Source of the DNA: Mycolicibacterium fortuitum subsp. fortuitum
Lineage (GTDB): Bacteria > Actinomycetota > Actinomycetes > Mycobacteriales > Mycobacteriaceae
Length of the DNA stretch: 64,000 nt
NCBI RefSeq assembly: GCF_022179545.1
Contig: NZ_AP025518.1
Span: 248,001-312,000 of the forward strand
Direction: 5' to 3'
In this document: piece by piece, positions 42,708-51,771 of the stretch
Numbering within the stretch: position 1 is the first letter of the stretch
How the letters are laid out: each line of letters opens with the position of its first letter
Notes under the pieces: generated by a model
The model's input: the letters and a program-made list of their open reading frames with translations, nothing else
Databases searched by the model: none
What the model was told of the DNA's origin: nothing
Program-made: the position numbers and the translations under genes

Positions 42708-43125
42708 TCCTCAGGGTCGCGCGGCGCCGCTGATCACGCCAGTCACAGAATGTGGACGGGTATCTGATGTGTCCGGCTGTGAGCGACTTTTCAGCGACAA
42801 TCGCCACATCGGCAACGCATGTCTCACGAAACTCATTGTCGCTCAGCATTTTTGGCACTCAGTCACCACTGGTCACGCGAGCACCACCTGTCCATTGCCC
42901 GACTGTCAGCGACACTGTCGCTCATAGGTGGGCAACCCGAATTCCGTTGCGCAAGGGGCCAATGAGGCCTGAGTTGCCTGATTGGCGAACGGATCCGTGA
43001 CGCACGATGCCGGCGATGTTGCTGAGGCGATTGTCGCTGAAAAGTCGCTCACAGCCGGGCAAGTCGGCACGCGCTTCCGCGCCACGACACGCCGCTGCGG
43101 GCAACACGCGACCCGCAAACCGCGA
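42708..43125. other. 418-bp gene-free region between converging genes
   Basis: No convincing coding frame is seen. It is dominated by copies of a TGTCGCT-type motif and by the 33-bp perfect inverted repeat (42773-42805 with 43026-43058). It probably acts as a double terminator for the converging Rv0225-like and Rv0226c-like genes. Confidence 0.7.
42773..43058. repeat. 33-bp perfect inverted repeat with nested TGTCGCT motifs
   Basis: 42773-42805 is the exact reverse complement of 43026-43058, with 220 bp between. Inside lie further copies of the core: ATTGTCGCTCA at 42836-42846 and the palindrome AGCGACA-C-TGTCGCT at 42908-42922. Each arm contains AGCGACTTTTCAGCG-type sequence that could itself fold. 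It resembles a small non-autonomous repeat or a composite terminator. Confidence 0.75.
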
Positions 43126-44712
43126 TCACGCCCCAGATCCGCGCCGTCCGCGCCACGAGCCGACCGCCATCCCGATCGCACCGGCGGCCAATACCCCCAG
43201 CCAGACCAGATGCGCGGCGATCAACACGACTCGGTCAGGTGAGGCCGGGCGGTCGCCGCCGATTCGGTACACAGCGATATCGCCGTCCCGATAAGCCGCC
43301 GGGAGATCCAGTTCCGCCGGCACCCCGTTGGTTTCGACTACCAGCCAGCCGACACCGGCATCGGCCAGTGTTCGGCGATCGGCGCCCGAGCGCAGCAGAT
43401 CCTGTACTTCGCGAGCCCGCCGTCCCTCACCAGGCACCACCTGACCACCGATCACCAGGTCGCCGGTCGTCAGCACATCCGCCCGCAGCCACCGCGGCAG
43501 CGGATCGAGTACCGGTGCGGCGCCGGCCCAGTAGAACAACCGCATGCTGTCCGGCGGGAGGGCCACGACCGGCAAGGGGTCGGCGTTGATCCGGGCCGCC
43601 GCGGCCGCCCACCCCGAGGGGTACTGCACCGCGCGCATGTGGTTGCCGACGCCCCAGGCGAGATCTGGCAGTACAGCGATCAACGCCGCACACCCCACCG
43701 CAGCCGATGCGGCCATGGGCACCCGCAGGCGGCTCAAGGTGACGGGGGCGGCGGCAGCGGCCAGGACGTAGCCCGGCATGGCCAGGGCCACCCACTTCTG
43801 GCCGTCGCGCAGCACCCCGAGGCCGGGCACGGCGCGGATCGTCGCGTCGACGAACGCCAGCCCCGGGCCGGTGGCCATTGCCGCCGGGATCACCACGGCC
43901 GCCGCCGCCAGGATCAGCAGCGGCACCGCAGCGCGGGTGCGCACCAACACCGGCAGTCCGAGCGCGACGATGCCGACAAGTGTGACGGTGGCGATCAGGG
44001 CGAAAGCCGTTGTGCGTGTGGTTGGTACGGCATCGCCGTTCCAGATCCCACCCAGGCCGGCCAGACTGCCCAGGGTGGCCAGACCGGGCTCAGCCCGGGC
44101 GGCGAACGCATGTACGCCGGCTGCCGACGTCGGGGACGACACCGAGTCCCCGACCGCTGCGGCCACCAGCCACGGCGCCGCGGCCAGCACCGACGTCCCC
44201 CAAATCAGCGCGGCCACCCGCAGGCGCCGCCAGCCCTCACCGGGCGCCGCAACACACACCAGCGCGACTGTGGCGGCCAGCATCAGGCCTGTCGGGGTCA
44301 GCCCGGCCAGGGCAGTCCAGAACAGCAAGCCCCACATCGCCGCAGGGTCCGACGCGCTCCGCAGCCGCAGCACGCAGGTTGCCACCCACGGCAGGCAGCC
44401 GTAGCCCACCAGCAGGCTCCAGTGCCCCTGCAACAACCGCTCGGCCACATACGGATTCCAGATCGCCAGCGTCGCGGCGAGGAACTGACCGGGCAGCCCA
44501 GCGTCCATCACCGTGGAGGCCAAGCGTGCGGCGCCCCAGCCGGCCAGCCACAGGCCCATGACGAGCAGAACCTTGACCACCACTCCACCGTCGACCACCG
44601 CCGAGGCCAAGGCGACGAAGAAGTCCTGCGGCAGGGCGCGGGGGGCGGCCTCGGTCAGGCCCAGTGCGGCATCGGTCAGATACGAACGAGGTGTGGAGAC
44701 GGCGTCCCGCAA
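43126..44712 (-). CDS. multi-spanning membrane protein (Rv0226c-like, GT-C type)
   Basis: Polytopic membrane protein, at least 528 aa, with about ten hydrophobic segments and a soluble C-terminal part, similar in layout to AftD's GT-C region. The annotated start is TTG 44712. The in-frame sequence upstream to about 44803 (SALLPAYALALSLSV and GPLLGPGYLLL) looks like the missing first membrane segment, but it contains no ATG, GTG or TTG before the LmcA-like stop. The true start is therefore unclear. Gene order matches Rv0226c (recalled as about 576 aa). A role in envelope glycan assembly is inferred from neighbours. Confidence 0.85.
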   Translation of the reverse strand: MRDAVSTPRSYLTDAALGLTEAAPRALPQDFFVALASAVVDGGVVVKVLLVMGLWLAGWGAARLASTVMDAGLPGQFLAATLAIWNPYVAERLLQGHWSLLVGYGCLPWVATCVLRLRSASDPAAMWGLLFWTALAGLTPTGLMLAATVALVCVAAPGEGWRRLRVAALIWGTSVLAAAPWLVAAAVGDSVSSPTSAAGVHAFAARAEPGLATLGSLAGLGGIWNGDAVPTTRTTAFALIATVTLVGIVALGLPVLVRTRAAVPLLILAAAAVVIPAAMATGPGLAFVDATIRAVPGLGVLRDGQKWVALAMPGYVLAAAAAPVTLSRLRVPMAASAAVGCAALIAVLPDLAWGVGNHMRAVQYPSGWAAAAARINADPLPVVALPPDSMRLFYWAGAAPVLDPLPRWLRADVLTTGDLVIGGQVVPGEGRRAREVQDLLRSGADRRTLADAGVGWLVVETNGVPAELDLPAAYRDGDIAVYRIGGDRPASPDRVVLIAAHLVWLGVLAAGAIGMAVGSWRGRRGSGA

Positions 44713-44803
44713 AAGCAGGTAACCGGGCCCCAGAAGGGGCCCGGTTACCGATAGCGACAGTGCCAGCGCGTAGGCCGGCAGCAGGGCGGAGCGCAGGCTC
44801 AGA

Positions 44804-45994
44804 TCACCGGTCCGGTGGTAGATCGGACGGGCGCTGAGCGGGCAACTTCTCGGTCTTGGCCTCCGCGCCGGGCACCTGGAAGCCCTGGGTGTTGAAGAAG
44901 CCGTGATCGGCGGTGTCGAGTCCGGGATCGATCAGCGTGGCCTCGGCACGGATTGCGAACGAACCCACGACCGCGCCGCCGACGAGCGCCAGCAGGCCCA
45001 GTGCGGTGAACGTGATCGGCAGGACCCGGGTCCACAGTGAGACGCGGTCACGTTCATCCTGGGCGGCGGCGACCTGCGACTCCACGGTCTCTTCGTTGTA
45101 GGTGACCTTGTAGTCGACGTAGGTGACCTCGGGCTTGAGCTTGTCCCGCGCGTAGTACTGGTAGCCGTGGTCCTGTGCCTTGACGATGGTGCCCGACACC
45201 GGATCGACCCAGAAGGTGCGCTGCGCGGCGTAGAAGCGGTCCATCGTGATCCGCTCGTCGGGCTCACCGGGAACACCCCACATCGCGGCGCTTGCGGTGA
45301 CCGAACTGTCCGCGTCGTCCTCGTAGAGCGAGGAGTACTTGACCGGATCGGCCAGCTTGCCGTTGGAGTCGTAGCCGACGTTCTGGATGAACCGGTAGGT
45401 GGTCAGCCCGTTGACGTCTTCTTCACCGTCGTAATTGGCGTCGAATGCCTTCTGCGCGATCGGGTCGAAGAACGGGTAGGTCTTCTTCTCGGTGTCGAAC
45501 GGGAACCGGTAGGTCAGGCCCTCGTGCGGCAACGCGACGTTGGTCGGCGGTTTCTCGTCCTCGATGGCCCGTGGCTTCTGCAGAGCCCCGCCCGGGTTGT
45601 TGTCGCTGGACACCGCCAGCGCGGTGCTGCGGTTCATCGTGACGGTGTCCACCATCGCCAGCAGTAGACCCGAGTCCTTCTGCCGGTCCGTGCGCCGCAG
45701 CGTGCTGCCCACCTGCAACGTCACCACCTCGGCGTTCGACGGGGACTCCACACTGACCTGTTGCTGCATGGCGACCGGCACGTTGCGGTCCACAGAGAAC
45801 TTCTCGGCGACCAGCGATTCCGGATCGAAGGCGGTCGCGGTGCCATCGCTGACCAAGCTGGTATCCAGGTTGAGCGGGATCTTGGCGATCTTGCCCTTGG
45901 TATAGGTGGTCAGCAACAGTGCGGCAATGAGCAGGGCGGCGCCCAGCCCCATAAGTCCGCATGCCGCTATACGCAGCGCAACTGCGCGGTTCAA
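44804..45994 (-). CDS. DUF3068 membrane protein (Rv0227c / LmcA-like)
   Basis: Cell-envelope protein of 396 aa with one N-terminal membrane helix (about 8-30, GLMGLGAALLIAALLLTTY), a large extracytoplasmic domain and a C-terminal helix near 340-360 (FTALGLLALVGGAVVGSFA). DUF3068 by architecture. The orthologues in C. glutamicum (NCgl2760) and M. smegmatis (MSMEG_0317) were reported as LmcA, needed for lipomannan maturation and lipoarabinomannan synthesis. It precedes the Rv0226c-like gene, into which it probably runs as one transcript. Confidence 0.9.
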   Translation of the reverse strand: MNRAVALRIAACGLMGLGAALLIAALLLTTYTKGKIAKIPLNLDTSLVSDGTATAFDPESLVAEKFSVDRNVPVAMQQQVSVESPSNAEVVTLQVGSTLRRTDRQKDSGLLLAMVDTVTMNRSTALAVSSDNNPGGALQKPRAIEDEKPPTNVALPHEGLTYRFPFDTEKKTYPFFDPIAQKAFDANYDGEEDVNGLTTYRFIQNVGYDSNGKLADPVKYSSLYEDDADSSVTASAAMWGVPGEPDERITMDRFYAAQRTFWVDPVSGTIVKAQDHGYQYYARDKLKPEVTYVDYKVTYNEETVESQVAAAQDERDRVSLWTRVLPITFTALGLLALVGGAVVGSFAIRAEATLIDPGLDTADHGFFNTQGFQVPGAEAKTEKLPAQRPSDLPPDR

Positions 45995-46148
45995 ACCGGG
46001 CCTCCTTCAGTGTGGGCCAACTCGTCGTGAGGCAAACCCGTTCGACCCTAACAGCACTATTTAAGGCCATCACTTACTCCCGTGGCACGTCGCGGGTGGA
46101 TTCACCCGCAGTTTGGCGGGGTTGCCCTCGAGCGGCACACTGGTCGCC

Positions 46149-47348
46149 GTGGCCACCGGAGAATCGGACCGGGACACCGGTGCGGAGTCGGTCGGCGGAA
46201 CACGTAGCTTCCTGCCGGCGGTCGAAGGCATGCGCGCCTGTGCCGCCATGGGCGTGGTGCTCACCCACGTCGCCTTCCAGACCGGCCACACCACCGGGGT
46301 GACCGGCCGGTTCTTCGGCCGGTTCGATCTCGCGGTCGCCGTGTTCTTCGCGTTGTCGGGTTTCCTGCTGTGGCGCGGCCATGCCGCCGCCGCCCGCGGG
46401 TTGCGACCGCGCCCACGCACCGGCCATTACCTGCGATCGCGCGTCGTGCGGATCATGCCGGGTTATGTGGTGGCCGTCGTGGTGATCATCCTGCTGCTGC
46501 CGGAGGCCAAGGCCGATCTGACGGTGTGGCTGGCGAACCTCACCTTGACCCAGATCTATGTGCCGTTGACGCTGACTGCGGGGCTCACGCAGATGTGGAG
46601 CCTGTCGGTGGAGGTCAGCTTTTATCTGGCACTGCCCATCCTGGCGTTTTTGGCGCGGCGGCTGCCGGTACGGGCGCGCATCGGCGTGATCATCGCGCTG
46701 GCGGCGCTGAGCCTTTTGTGGGTGCGCATCCCGTTCGACGGCACCACCGGCCTCAACCCGTGGAACTGGCCGCCGGCGTTCTTCTCCTGGTTCGCCGCGG
46801 GGATGGTCCTCGCGGAACTCACCGTGAGCCCGTTCGGCTGGGCGCACAGGTTGGCCCGGCGCCGGGTGCTCATGGGCGTCATCGCCGCGGTGGCGTTCGC
46901 AATCGCGGCCTCACCGCTGGCCGGTCTGGAAGGGCTGCGGCCCGGTTCGGTCGGTCAGGTGACACTGAAGACCGCGATGGGTGCCATCGTCGCGGGCGCG
47001 CTGCTGGCCCCGCTGGTTCTGGATCATCCCGACACCGGTCACCCGATTCTGGGCAACAAGGTGATGGTCACGCTGGGTCGCTGGTCCTACGGACTGTTCG
47101 TCTGGCATCTGGCGGCGTTGGCCATGGTGTTCCCGATGATCGGCGAGTTCCTGTTCAACGGCCAGATGCTGGTGGTGTTGATCCTCACGCTGGTGTTCGG
47201 CTTCGCGCTGGCGGCGGTGAGTTACGCGCTGGTCGAGTCACCGTGCCGGGAGGCGTTGCGGCGCTGGGAGTACCGGAACGAGCGCCCGGTGCCGCCGCTG
47301 GACAGCTCGATCACCGCCGAGCCCGAGCCTGCTCCAGCCGCGCGATGA
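46149..47348 (+). CDS. acyltransferase 3 family membrane protein (Rv0228-like)
   Basis: OafA/NodX-type integral membrane acyltransferase of 399 aa from GTG 46149; a TTG at 46113 is also in frame. FLPAVEGMRACAAMGVVLTHVAF at the N-terminus is given here by its key residues: EGMR and the catalytic His in VLTHV. About ten hydrophobic segments follow, with RSRVVRIMPGYV near 110. It would O-acylate a glycan or lipid in the envelope. Its position after the LmcA-like gene matches Rv0228. Confidence 0.92.
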   Translation: MATGESDRDTGAESVGGTRSFLPAVEGMRACAAMGVVLTHVAFQTGHTTGVTGRFFGRFDLAVAVFFALSGFLLWRGHAAAARGLRPRPRTGHYLRSRVVRIMPGYVVAVVVIILLLPEAKADLTVWLANLTLTQIYVPLTLTAGLTQMWSLSVEVSFYLALPILAFLARRLPVRARIGVIIALAALSLLWVRIPFDGTTGLNPWNWPPAFFSWFAAGMVLAELTVSPFGWAHRLARRRVLMGVIAAVAFAIAASPLAGLEGLRPGSVGQVTLKTAMGAIVAGALLAPLVLDHPDTGHPILGNKVMVTLGRWSYGLFVWHLAALAMVFPMIGEFLFNGQMLVVLILTLVFGFALAAVSYALVESPCREALRRWEYRNERPVPPLDSSITAEPEPAPAAR

Positions 47349-48787
47349 CCTCGTCGCGCACCGCGGCACGCCTAGCCTTGCCCGCGTCGTCGCGCAGCGG
47401 GGCATCGACGAATTCCACACTTTCGGGGACCTTGTAGCCCGACAGGTGCTCGCGCAGGAATGCCTGCACCGCCGTGGAATCCAGGTCGGAGTCCTCGTCC
47501 GTTTGCACGAGCGCGTGCGGAACCTGACCCAGATCCTCGTGCGGTACGCCGACGACGAGGCAGGACAGAATGTGCCGCCAACGCGGCCTCGATCTCGGCT
47601 GGGTAGACGTTCTTCCCGCCCACGGTGAACATGTCCACCCGACGGTCGTTGAGGTAGAAGAACCGCTCTTCGCCGTCGTCGACGTAAAACCCGAGATCTC
47701 CGAGGGAGTCCCAGCCATCGCGGCTCTTGGCTGTGCTGCCGACGTAGCGGTAGGTGGGTGCACTTCCGGGGCCGGGCCGCATGTAGATCTCACCGGTCAC
47801 ACCCGGCGGGCATTCGTCGCCGTCGTCGTCGAGCACCTTCATCTCACCGGCCACCACCACGCCGACCGATCCCGGATGCCGCAACCACTGCTCACCGGAG
47901 ATGAAGGTCAGCGCCTGCAGTTCGGTGCCCCCGTACAGTTCCCACAGCACCTCGGGACCGAGCAGGTCGATCCAGGCCTGCTTGACCGCCGGTGGGCACG
48001 GTGCTCCGACATGCCAGAACCGCCGAATACTGGACAGGTCATAGGCTTTCGGGTCCGCGCGGTAGACCGGAAGCAGCCGCTGCATGATGGTGGGCACCGT
48101 GGTCAGGAACGTCACGTGGTGTTGGGTGACCAGCCGCAGGAACTCGGCCGGGTCGAAGCGCGGCATCAGCACCAGATGGTGGCCCTGCAACAGGGCGATG
48201 GCGAAGGTGGTGAAGCCGGTGTTGTGGCTCATCGGCACCGACATCAGGGTGACGTCACCGGGCTGCGCGCCCAGTGGAACGCCGATCAGTGCGGGCACCC
48301 GGCTGTCGCCGCCGGCCTCGATCAGCTTCGGTCGCCCGGTGCTGCCACCGGAGGCCATCGATTTCCAGGTCGGCGAGACGGCCTCGGGCAGGGCTGCGTC
48401 GGAAAGCTCGGCTTCAGGAGTGAAACCTGCTGGAACCCAGGCAGTTTCGCCGGCGTCGCGGCCGACCACCAGGGCTCGGGGGCGCAGCGCGAGAATTCCG
48501 GCGAACTCGGTGTCGGGTAACCGCGGGGAAAGGGGTTGCGGCACCGCGCCGAGTTTCCAGGTAGCCAGCACGGCCTGCACCCATTCGATCGAGTTGGGCA
48601 GGCTTATGGTGACGTAATCACCTTGTCCCACACCGCGTTCGGCGTAGGCGCGGGCGAGTCGATTGGTGGCACGGTCGAGTTCGGCACGGGTGAGCGTGAG
48701 GCCCTGGCAGGTCACCGCGGGCTGGTCGGGGTCAGCCTCCGCCAGTTGGGTGACCTGGGCGGGGATCGTCGGGATGGCGTCGGTCAT
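47311..48787 (-). pseudogene. acyl-CoA synthetase / AMP-dependent ligase, frameshifted near 47575
   Basis: From ATG 48787 the first ~400 residues form a normal adenylate-forming domain: SGGSTGRPKL P-loop, LYGGTELQ, SLGDLGFYVDDGE and VGGKNVYPAEIE. After AALAAH (about 47575) the frame becomes non-coding. The expected continuation (ILSCLVVGVPHEDLG ... LSGYKVPESVEF ... GKARRAAV) is found in another frame down to the stop at 47311. A short deletion at the junction explains this. The gene is either broken or carries a sequencing error. It starts 1 bp after the php stop, and no equivalent is recalled between Rv0228 and Rv0230c. Confidence 0.8.
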
Positions 48788-48788
48788 C

Positions 48789-49760
48789 TCAGTATCCGCC
48801 TTTGCGTTCGAAGATCCGGCGTGGATTGTCCACCAGCATCGTGGTGATCTGCTCCTCGGTGACCCCGCGCTCACGCAAGGCGGGCAGCACGTCGTTGTGG
48901 ATGTGCAGGTAGTGGCTGTTCGGAAGGGCCTGGGCAGTCAGCTCGTCCGGCAGCGCGTCGAAGTAGCACCAGGTGTCGTGGGAAAGCACCATCTTTGCGG
49001 CGTGGCCGCGCTCGCACATGGTCGCCACCGTCGCCACTCTCTCCTCGAACGGAAGGAAGACGTCCACACCGAAGCGGTCCATGCCGATGTAGGAACCGTT
49101 GGCGATCAATTCTTCGAGGTAGCCGATGTCGGTGGTGTCGCCGCAGTGCCCGATGATCACCCGGGACAGGTCGACCCCTTCCTCGGCGAAGATGCGCTGC
49201 TGTTCCAGGCCGCGCCGACTGGCCGCGTGGGTGTGGGTGGAGATCGGCACCCCGGTCTGGCGATGGGCGGCCGCCACGGCCCGCAGGACCCGTTCGACGC
49301 CGGGGGTGACGCCGGGTTCGTCGGTGGCGCACTTGAGGATTGCCGCCTTGATCCCGGTGTCGGCGATGCCGTGTTCGATGTCGCGGACGAACATGTCCGT
49401 CATCGGTTCGGGTAAGCCCACCGCGGGTCCGTTGAAGTGGAAGGTCAGCGGCAGATCGTTGTAGGTGTAGAAGCCGGTGGCGATGACGATGTTGAGATCG
49501 GTGGCCTCGGCGATCCGGGCGATACGCGGGATGTAGCGGCCGAGTCCGATCACGGTGAGGTCGACGATGGTGTCGACACCGTTGGCCTTGAGTTCGGTGA
49601 GCCGCGCGATCGCATCGGCTTCCCGGCTGGCGTCGTCGCCCCAGGATTCTGGATAGTTCTGGGTCAGCTCGCTGCTCATGATGAAGACGTGCTCGTGCAT
49701 GAGCGTGACGCCGAGGTCGGTGGTATCGATGGCTCCGTGGGCGGTGTTGACAGTCGGCAC
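48789..49760 (-). CDS. php: phosphotriesterase-family metal hydrolase (lactonase-like, Php)
   Basis: Binuclear metal hydrolase of 323 aa from GTG 49760. The metal ligands are visible: His22 and His24 (HEHVF), the carboxylated Lys in AAILKCA, His in STHTH and GHCGDT, and Asp in LSHDTW. This matches the phosphotriesterase-like lactonases; M. tuberculosis Rv0230c (PPH) is a lactonase with weak phosphotriesterase activity and the same position. It probably hydrolyses lactones. The long in-frame extension upstream of GTG 49760 is Arg/Pro/Ser-rich and not coding. Confidence 0.93.
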   Translation of the reverse strand: MPTVNTAHGAIDTTDLGVTLMHEHVFIMSSELTQNYPESWGDDASREADAIARLTELKANGVDTIVDLTVIGLGRYIPRIARIAEATDLNIVIATGFYTYNDLPLTFHFNGPAVGLPEPMTDMFVRDIEHGIADTGIKAAILKCATDEPGVTPGVERVLRAVAAAHRQTGVPISTHTHAASRRGLEQQRIFAEEGVDLSRVIIGHCGDTTDIGYLEELIANGSYIGMDRFGVDVFLPFEERVATVATMCERGHAAKMVLSHDTWCYFDALPDELTAQALPNSHYLHIHNDVLPALRERGVTEEQITTMLVDNPRRIFERKGGY

Positions 49761-49779
49761 GCGCCCGATGCTAGGTGTG

Positions 49780-50196
49780 TCAGTCCGCCACGTGTGGGGA
49801 TTCGGCCCAGTTGCGGGCCGTGGTGCCTGCCCCGTCGAGCCCCCAGCTGACGACGCGGCGCGGTGTGATGCGGATGAGGTCGCCGGACAGTCCGCCTTCC
49901 GTGGTGCCCGCACCGGGCAATGCCCTTGCCGTACCCCGTATTTCGATACCGCGTGCGTCCGGCGGCCGTACCGAGAGCACAGTGTCGACGATGAACGCCA
50001 CCTGGGGGTTACCAATCACGTTGCGCCACTTCTGCGTCGAGGCCAGGGCGTGCCCGACGATGTCGATGCCCTGCTGGTCTGGACTCAGGTGGACGCCGAC
50101 AGGCCGGATTTGTGGAGCGCCGTCGCGGTCGACGGTGCAGAGGCGTCCGATGGATTGTTCGCGCAGGTAGGTCAGTTCGGCAGCAGTGAACGTCAT
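49780..50196 (-). CDS. PPOX-class flavin/F420-dependent oxidoreductase
   Basis: Split-barrel flavin- or deazaflavin-binding protein of 138 aa. The N-terminal LREQSIGRLCTVDRDGAPQIRPV pattern (key residues G-x-L-x-T-V, P-x-I-R-P-V) and WRNVIGNPQVAFIVD are typical of PPOX class enzymes, many of which use F420 in mycobacteria. Its ATG overlaps the stop of the preceding MarR gene (ATGA), so it is controlled with it. Substrate unknown. Confidence 0.9.
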   Translation of the reverse strand: MTFTAAELTYLREQSIGRLCTVDRDGAPQIRPVGVHLSPDQQGIDIVGHALASTQKWRNVIGNPQVAFIVDTVLSVRPPDARGIEIRGTARALPGAGTTEGGLSGDLIRITPRRVVSWGLDGAGTTARNWAESPHVAD

Positions 50197-50678
50197 GGTG
50201 TGGGTCTTTCGTCTTCCGATTGCAGGTGGGCATGTTGCAAGGTGTCGTGGAGCCGGGTGAATACCCGTTCGATGCAGTCGAGTTCGTCCGGTCGGATGTG
50301 GTCGAAGAACAGTTCCCGGATCGACTCGGCGTGCATCGGCATGGCGTCGTGAAGTACGTCGGCGCCGGACGCGGTCAGCACAGCGCGGTAGCCGCGGCGA
50401 TCCTCGGGAACCGGTTCGCGTAGCACCAGGCCACGTTTGGTCATCGAGTTGATCTGGTAGGTGATCCTGCTGCGGGAGAACACCATCTTGTCGGCGAGTT
50501 CGCTCATTCGCAGGCGGCGGTCTGGAGCGGCGGACAGCAGCATCAACAGGTGATAGTCCATCAAGCTGAGGCCGGTGGTCTCCCGCAGGCGTTCGTCGAG
50601 CAGCGTCTCCAGACGCAGGCTGGATTCGATGTAGGGCCGCCAGGTCCGTACCTCGGCGGGGGAGAGCGTCCGTGTCAC
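50193..50678 (-). CDS. MarR-family transcriptional regulator
   Basis: Winged-helix regulator of 161 aa. HTH RMSELADKMVFSRSRITYQINSMTKRGLV (key residues only: SELADK, SRSRITYQ) and wing PVPEDRRGYRAVLTASG are clear. It is cotranscribed with the PPOX gene and diverges from a methyltransferase gene across 122 bp with an AT-rich imperfect palindrome at 50766-50781. It probably represses both directions. Confidence 0.94.
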   Translation of the reverse strand: MTRTLSPAEVRTWRPYIESSLRLETLLDERLRETTGLSLMDYHLLMLLSAAPDRRLRMSELADKMVFSRSRITYQINSMTKRGLVLREPVPEDRRGYRAVLTASGADVLHDAMPMHAESIRELFFDHIRPDELDCIERVFTRLHDTLQHAHLQSEDERPTP

Positions 50679-50765
50679 TTTTCCTCCGGTCGGGAAAATA
50701 GTTCAGATCTCAACAGTGTGAAGCAGCGCCTTGCTGTTCGCGAGATCTCGACCTACAGTCAATAT

Positions 50766-50781
50766 AGTACAAATTTTAACT
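50766..50781. promoter_or_regulatory. AT-rich imperfect palindrome, likely MarR site/promoter
   Basis: AGTACAAATTTTAACT is symmetric at 12 of 16 positions and lies in a very AT-rich stretch, unusual for this genome. It is 19 bp before the methyltransferase start, between divergent genes. Confidence 0.45.
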
Positions 50782-50800
50782 AACTGAAGGGATGAGGGAC

Positions 50801-51415
50801 ATGCCGCGTGTCATCGACTGGGACGACGCCTACCGGCAGCAGCAGACTCCGGCCTGGAGCATCGGCGCACCGCAACCGGAATACGTCGCGATCATCGACT
50901 CCGACGGAGCGGTGCGCGGGGAAGTGCTCGATGCGGGCTGCGGGCACGCCGAACTCGCGCTGGCACTGGCCGCGCGGGGTCATAACGTCGTCGGCCTGGA
51001 CCTGAGCCCTACGGCGGTGGCGGCGGCGACTGCGGCGGCTGCCGAGCGGGGACTGGAGAATGCGACGTTCGCGCAGGCCGACATCTCCTCGTTCACGGGA
51101 TACGACGGCCGGTTCACGACGATCTTCGACAGCGGGCTGCTGCATGCGCTTCCTGCCGAACTCCGTGACGGCTACCTGCAGTCCGTGTACCGCGCGGCCA
51201 CGCCCGGCGCGCGGTTCTACATCCTGGCCTTCGGTGCCGGCGCCTTCGGTGACCTGGACGGTCCGGGCCCCACCCAGTTCACCGAAGAAGAACTGGGCGA
51301 GGTGGTCTCACGCCACTGGCAGGTCGACGAGATCCGACCGGCCCAGCTGCACGCGGCACTGCCTGAAGGCCGCACGCAGATGCCGGCCTTCCTGGTGACG
51401 GCCACAAAGGTCTAG
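50801..51415 (+). CDS. class I SAM-dependent methyltransferase
   Basis: Methyltransferase of 204 aa from ATG 50801, which sits 9 bp after GAAGGG; ATG 50792 is too close to that site. Motif I VLDAGCGHAELAL, the acidic end of strand 2 in VVGLDLSP, and FTTIFDSGLLHAL are typical of the thiopurine/tellurite-resistance-like group (WDDAYRQQQTPAWSIG at the N-terminus). Such enzymes methylate small toxic molecules. It may be induced through the divergent MarR. Confidence 0.9.
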   Translation: MPRVIDWDDAYRQQQTPAWSIGAPQPEYVAIIDSDGAVRGEVLDAGCGHAELALALAARGHNVVGLDLSPTAVAAATAAAAERGLENATFAQADISSFTGYDGRFTTIFDSGLLHALPAELRDGYLQSVYRAATPGARFYILAFGAGAFGDLDGPGPTQFTEEELGEVVSRHWQVDEIRPAQLHAALPEGRTQMPAFLVTATKV

Positions 51416-51416
51416 C

Positions 51417-51737
51417 TCAACCGGCGTTGGCCTCGACGGCGGCCAGTACCTCGGGGGTGATCGGGTCGAGGATGTCGTCGAAGTCGTGGTGGTTCTGCAC
51501 GTACTTCTTGACATACGGGCAGACCGCGACGATGCGTTTGCCGGCCGCGCGGGCATCGGTCAGCGCCGCGGAGACCAGCTCGCCCGCCAGGCCGCGGCCG
51601 CCGAACTTGTCGTCGATCTCGGTGTGGTAGAAGATGCGCTGGTCGCCGGAGTCGACGTAGGCCTCGAGGCCGGCATGCTCGCCGTCGACCGTGATCTCGT
51701 AATGGCGCGCTTCTAGAATGTTGCGGACTTCAGCCAT
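51417..51737 (-). CDS. GNAT-type N-acetyltransferase (YidJ/GCN5-like)
   Basis: Small N-acetyltransferase of 106 aa from ATG 51737. FYHTEIDDKFGGRGLAGELV contains the acetyl-CoA-binding Q/R-x-x-G-x-G/A equivalent (GGRGLA), and VCPYVKKYVQNH is the typical C-terminal motif of the YjdJ-like subgroup. Upstream in-frame starts overlap the divergent MFS gene and are unlikely. Substrate unknown. Confidence 0.9.
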   Translation of the reverse strand: MAEVRNILEARHYEITVDGEHAGLEAYVDSGDQRIFYHTEIDDKFGGRGLAGELVSAALTDARAAGKRIVAVCPYVKKYVQNHHDFDDILDPITPEVLAAVEANAG

Positions 51738-51771
51738 GTCCCAACTATGCCCCAGTAGCACTGGCACGATC

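Noticed and set aside
42773..43058. CRISPR-like reading of the repeated TGTCGCT motifs
   Set aside because: Copies are irregularly spaced, in both orientations and only about 8-11 bp long, apart from one inverted pair. No cas genes are present.
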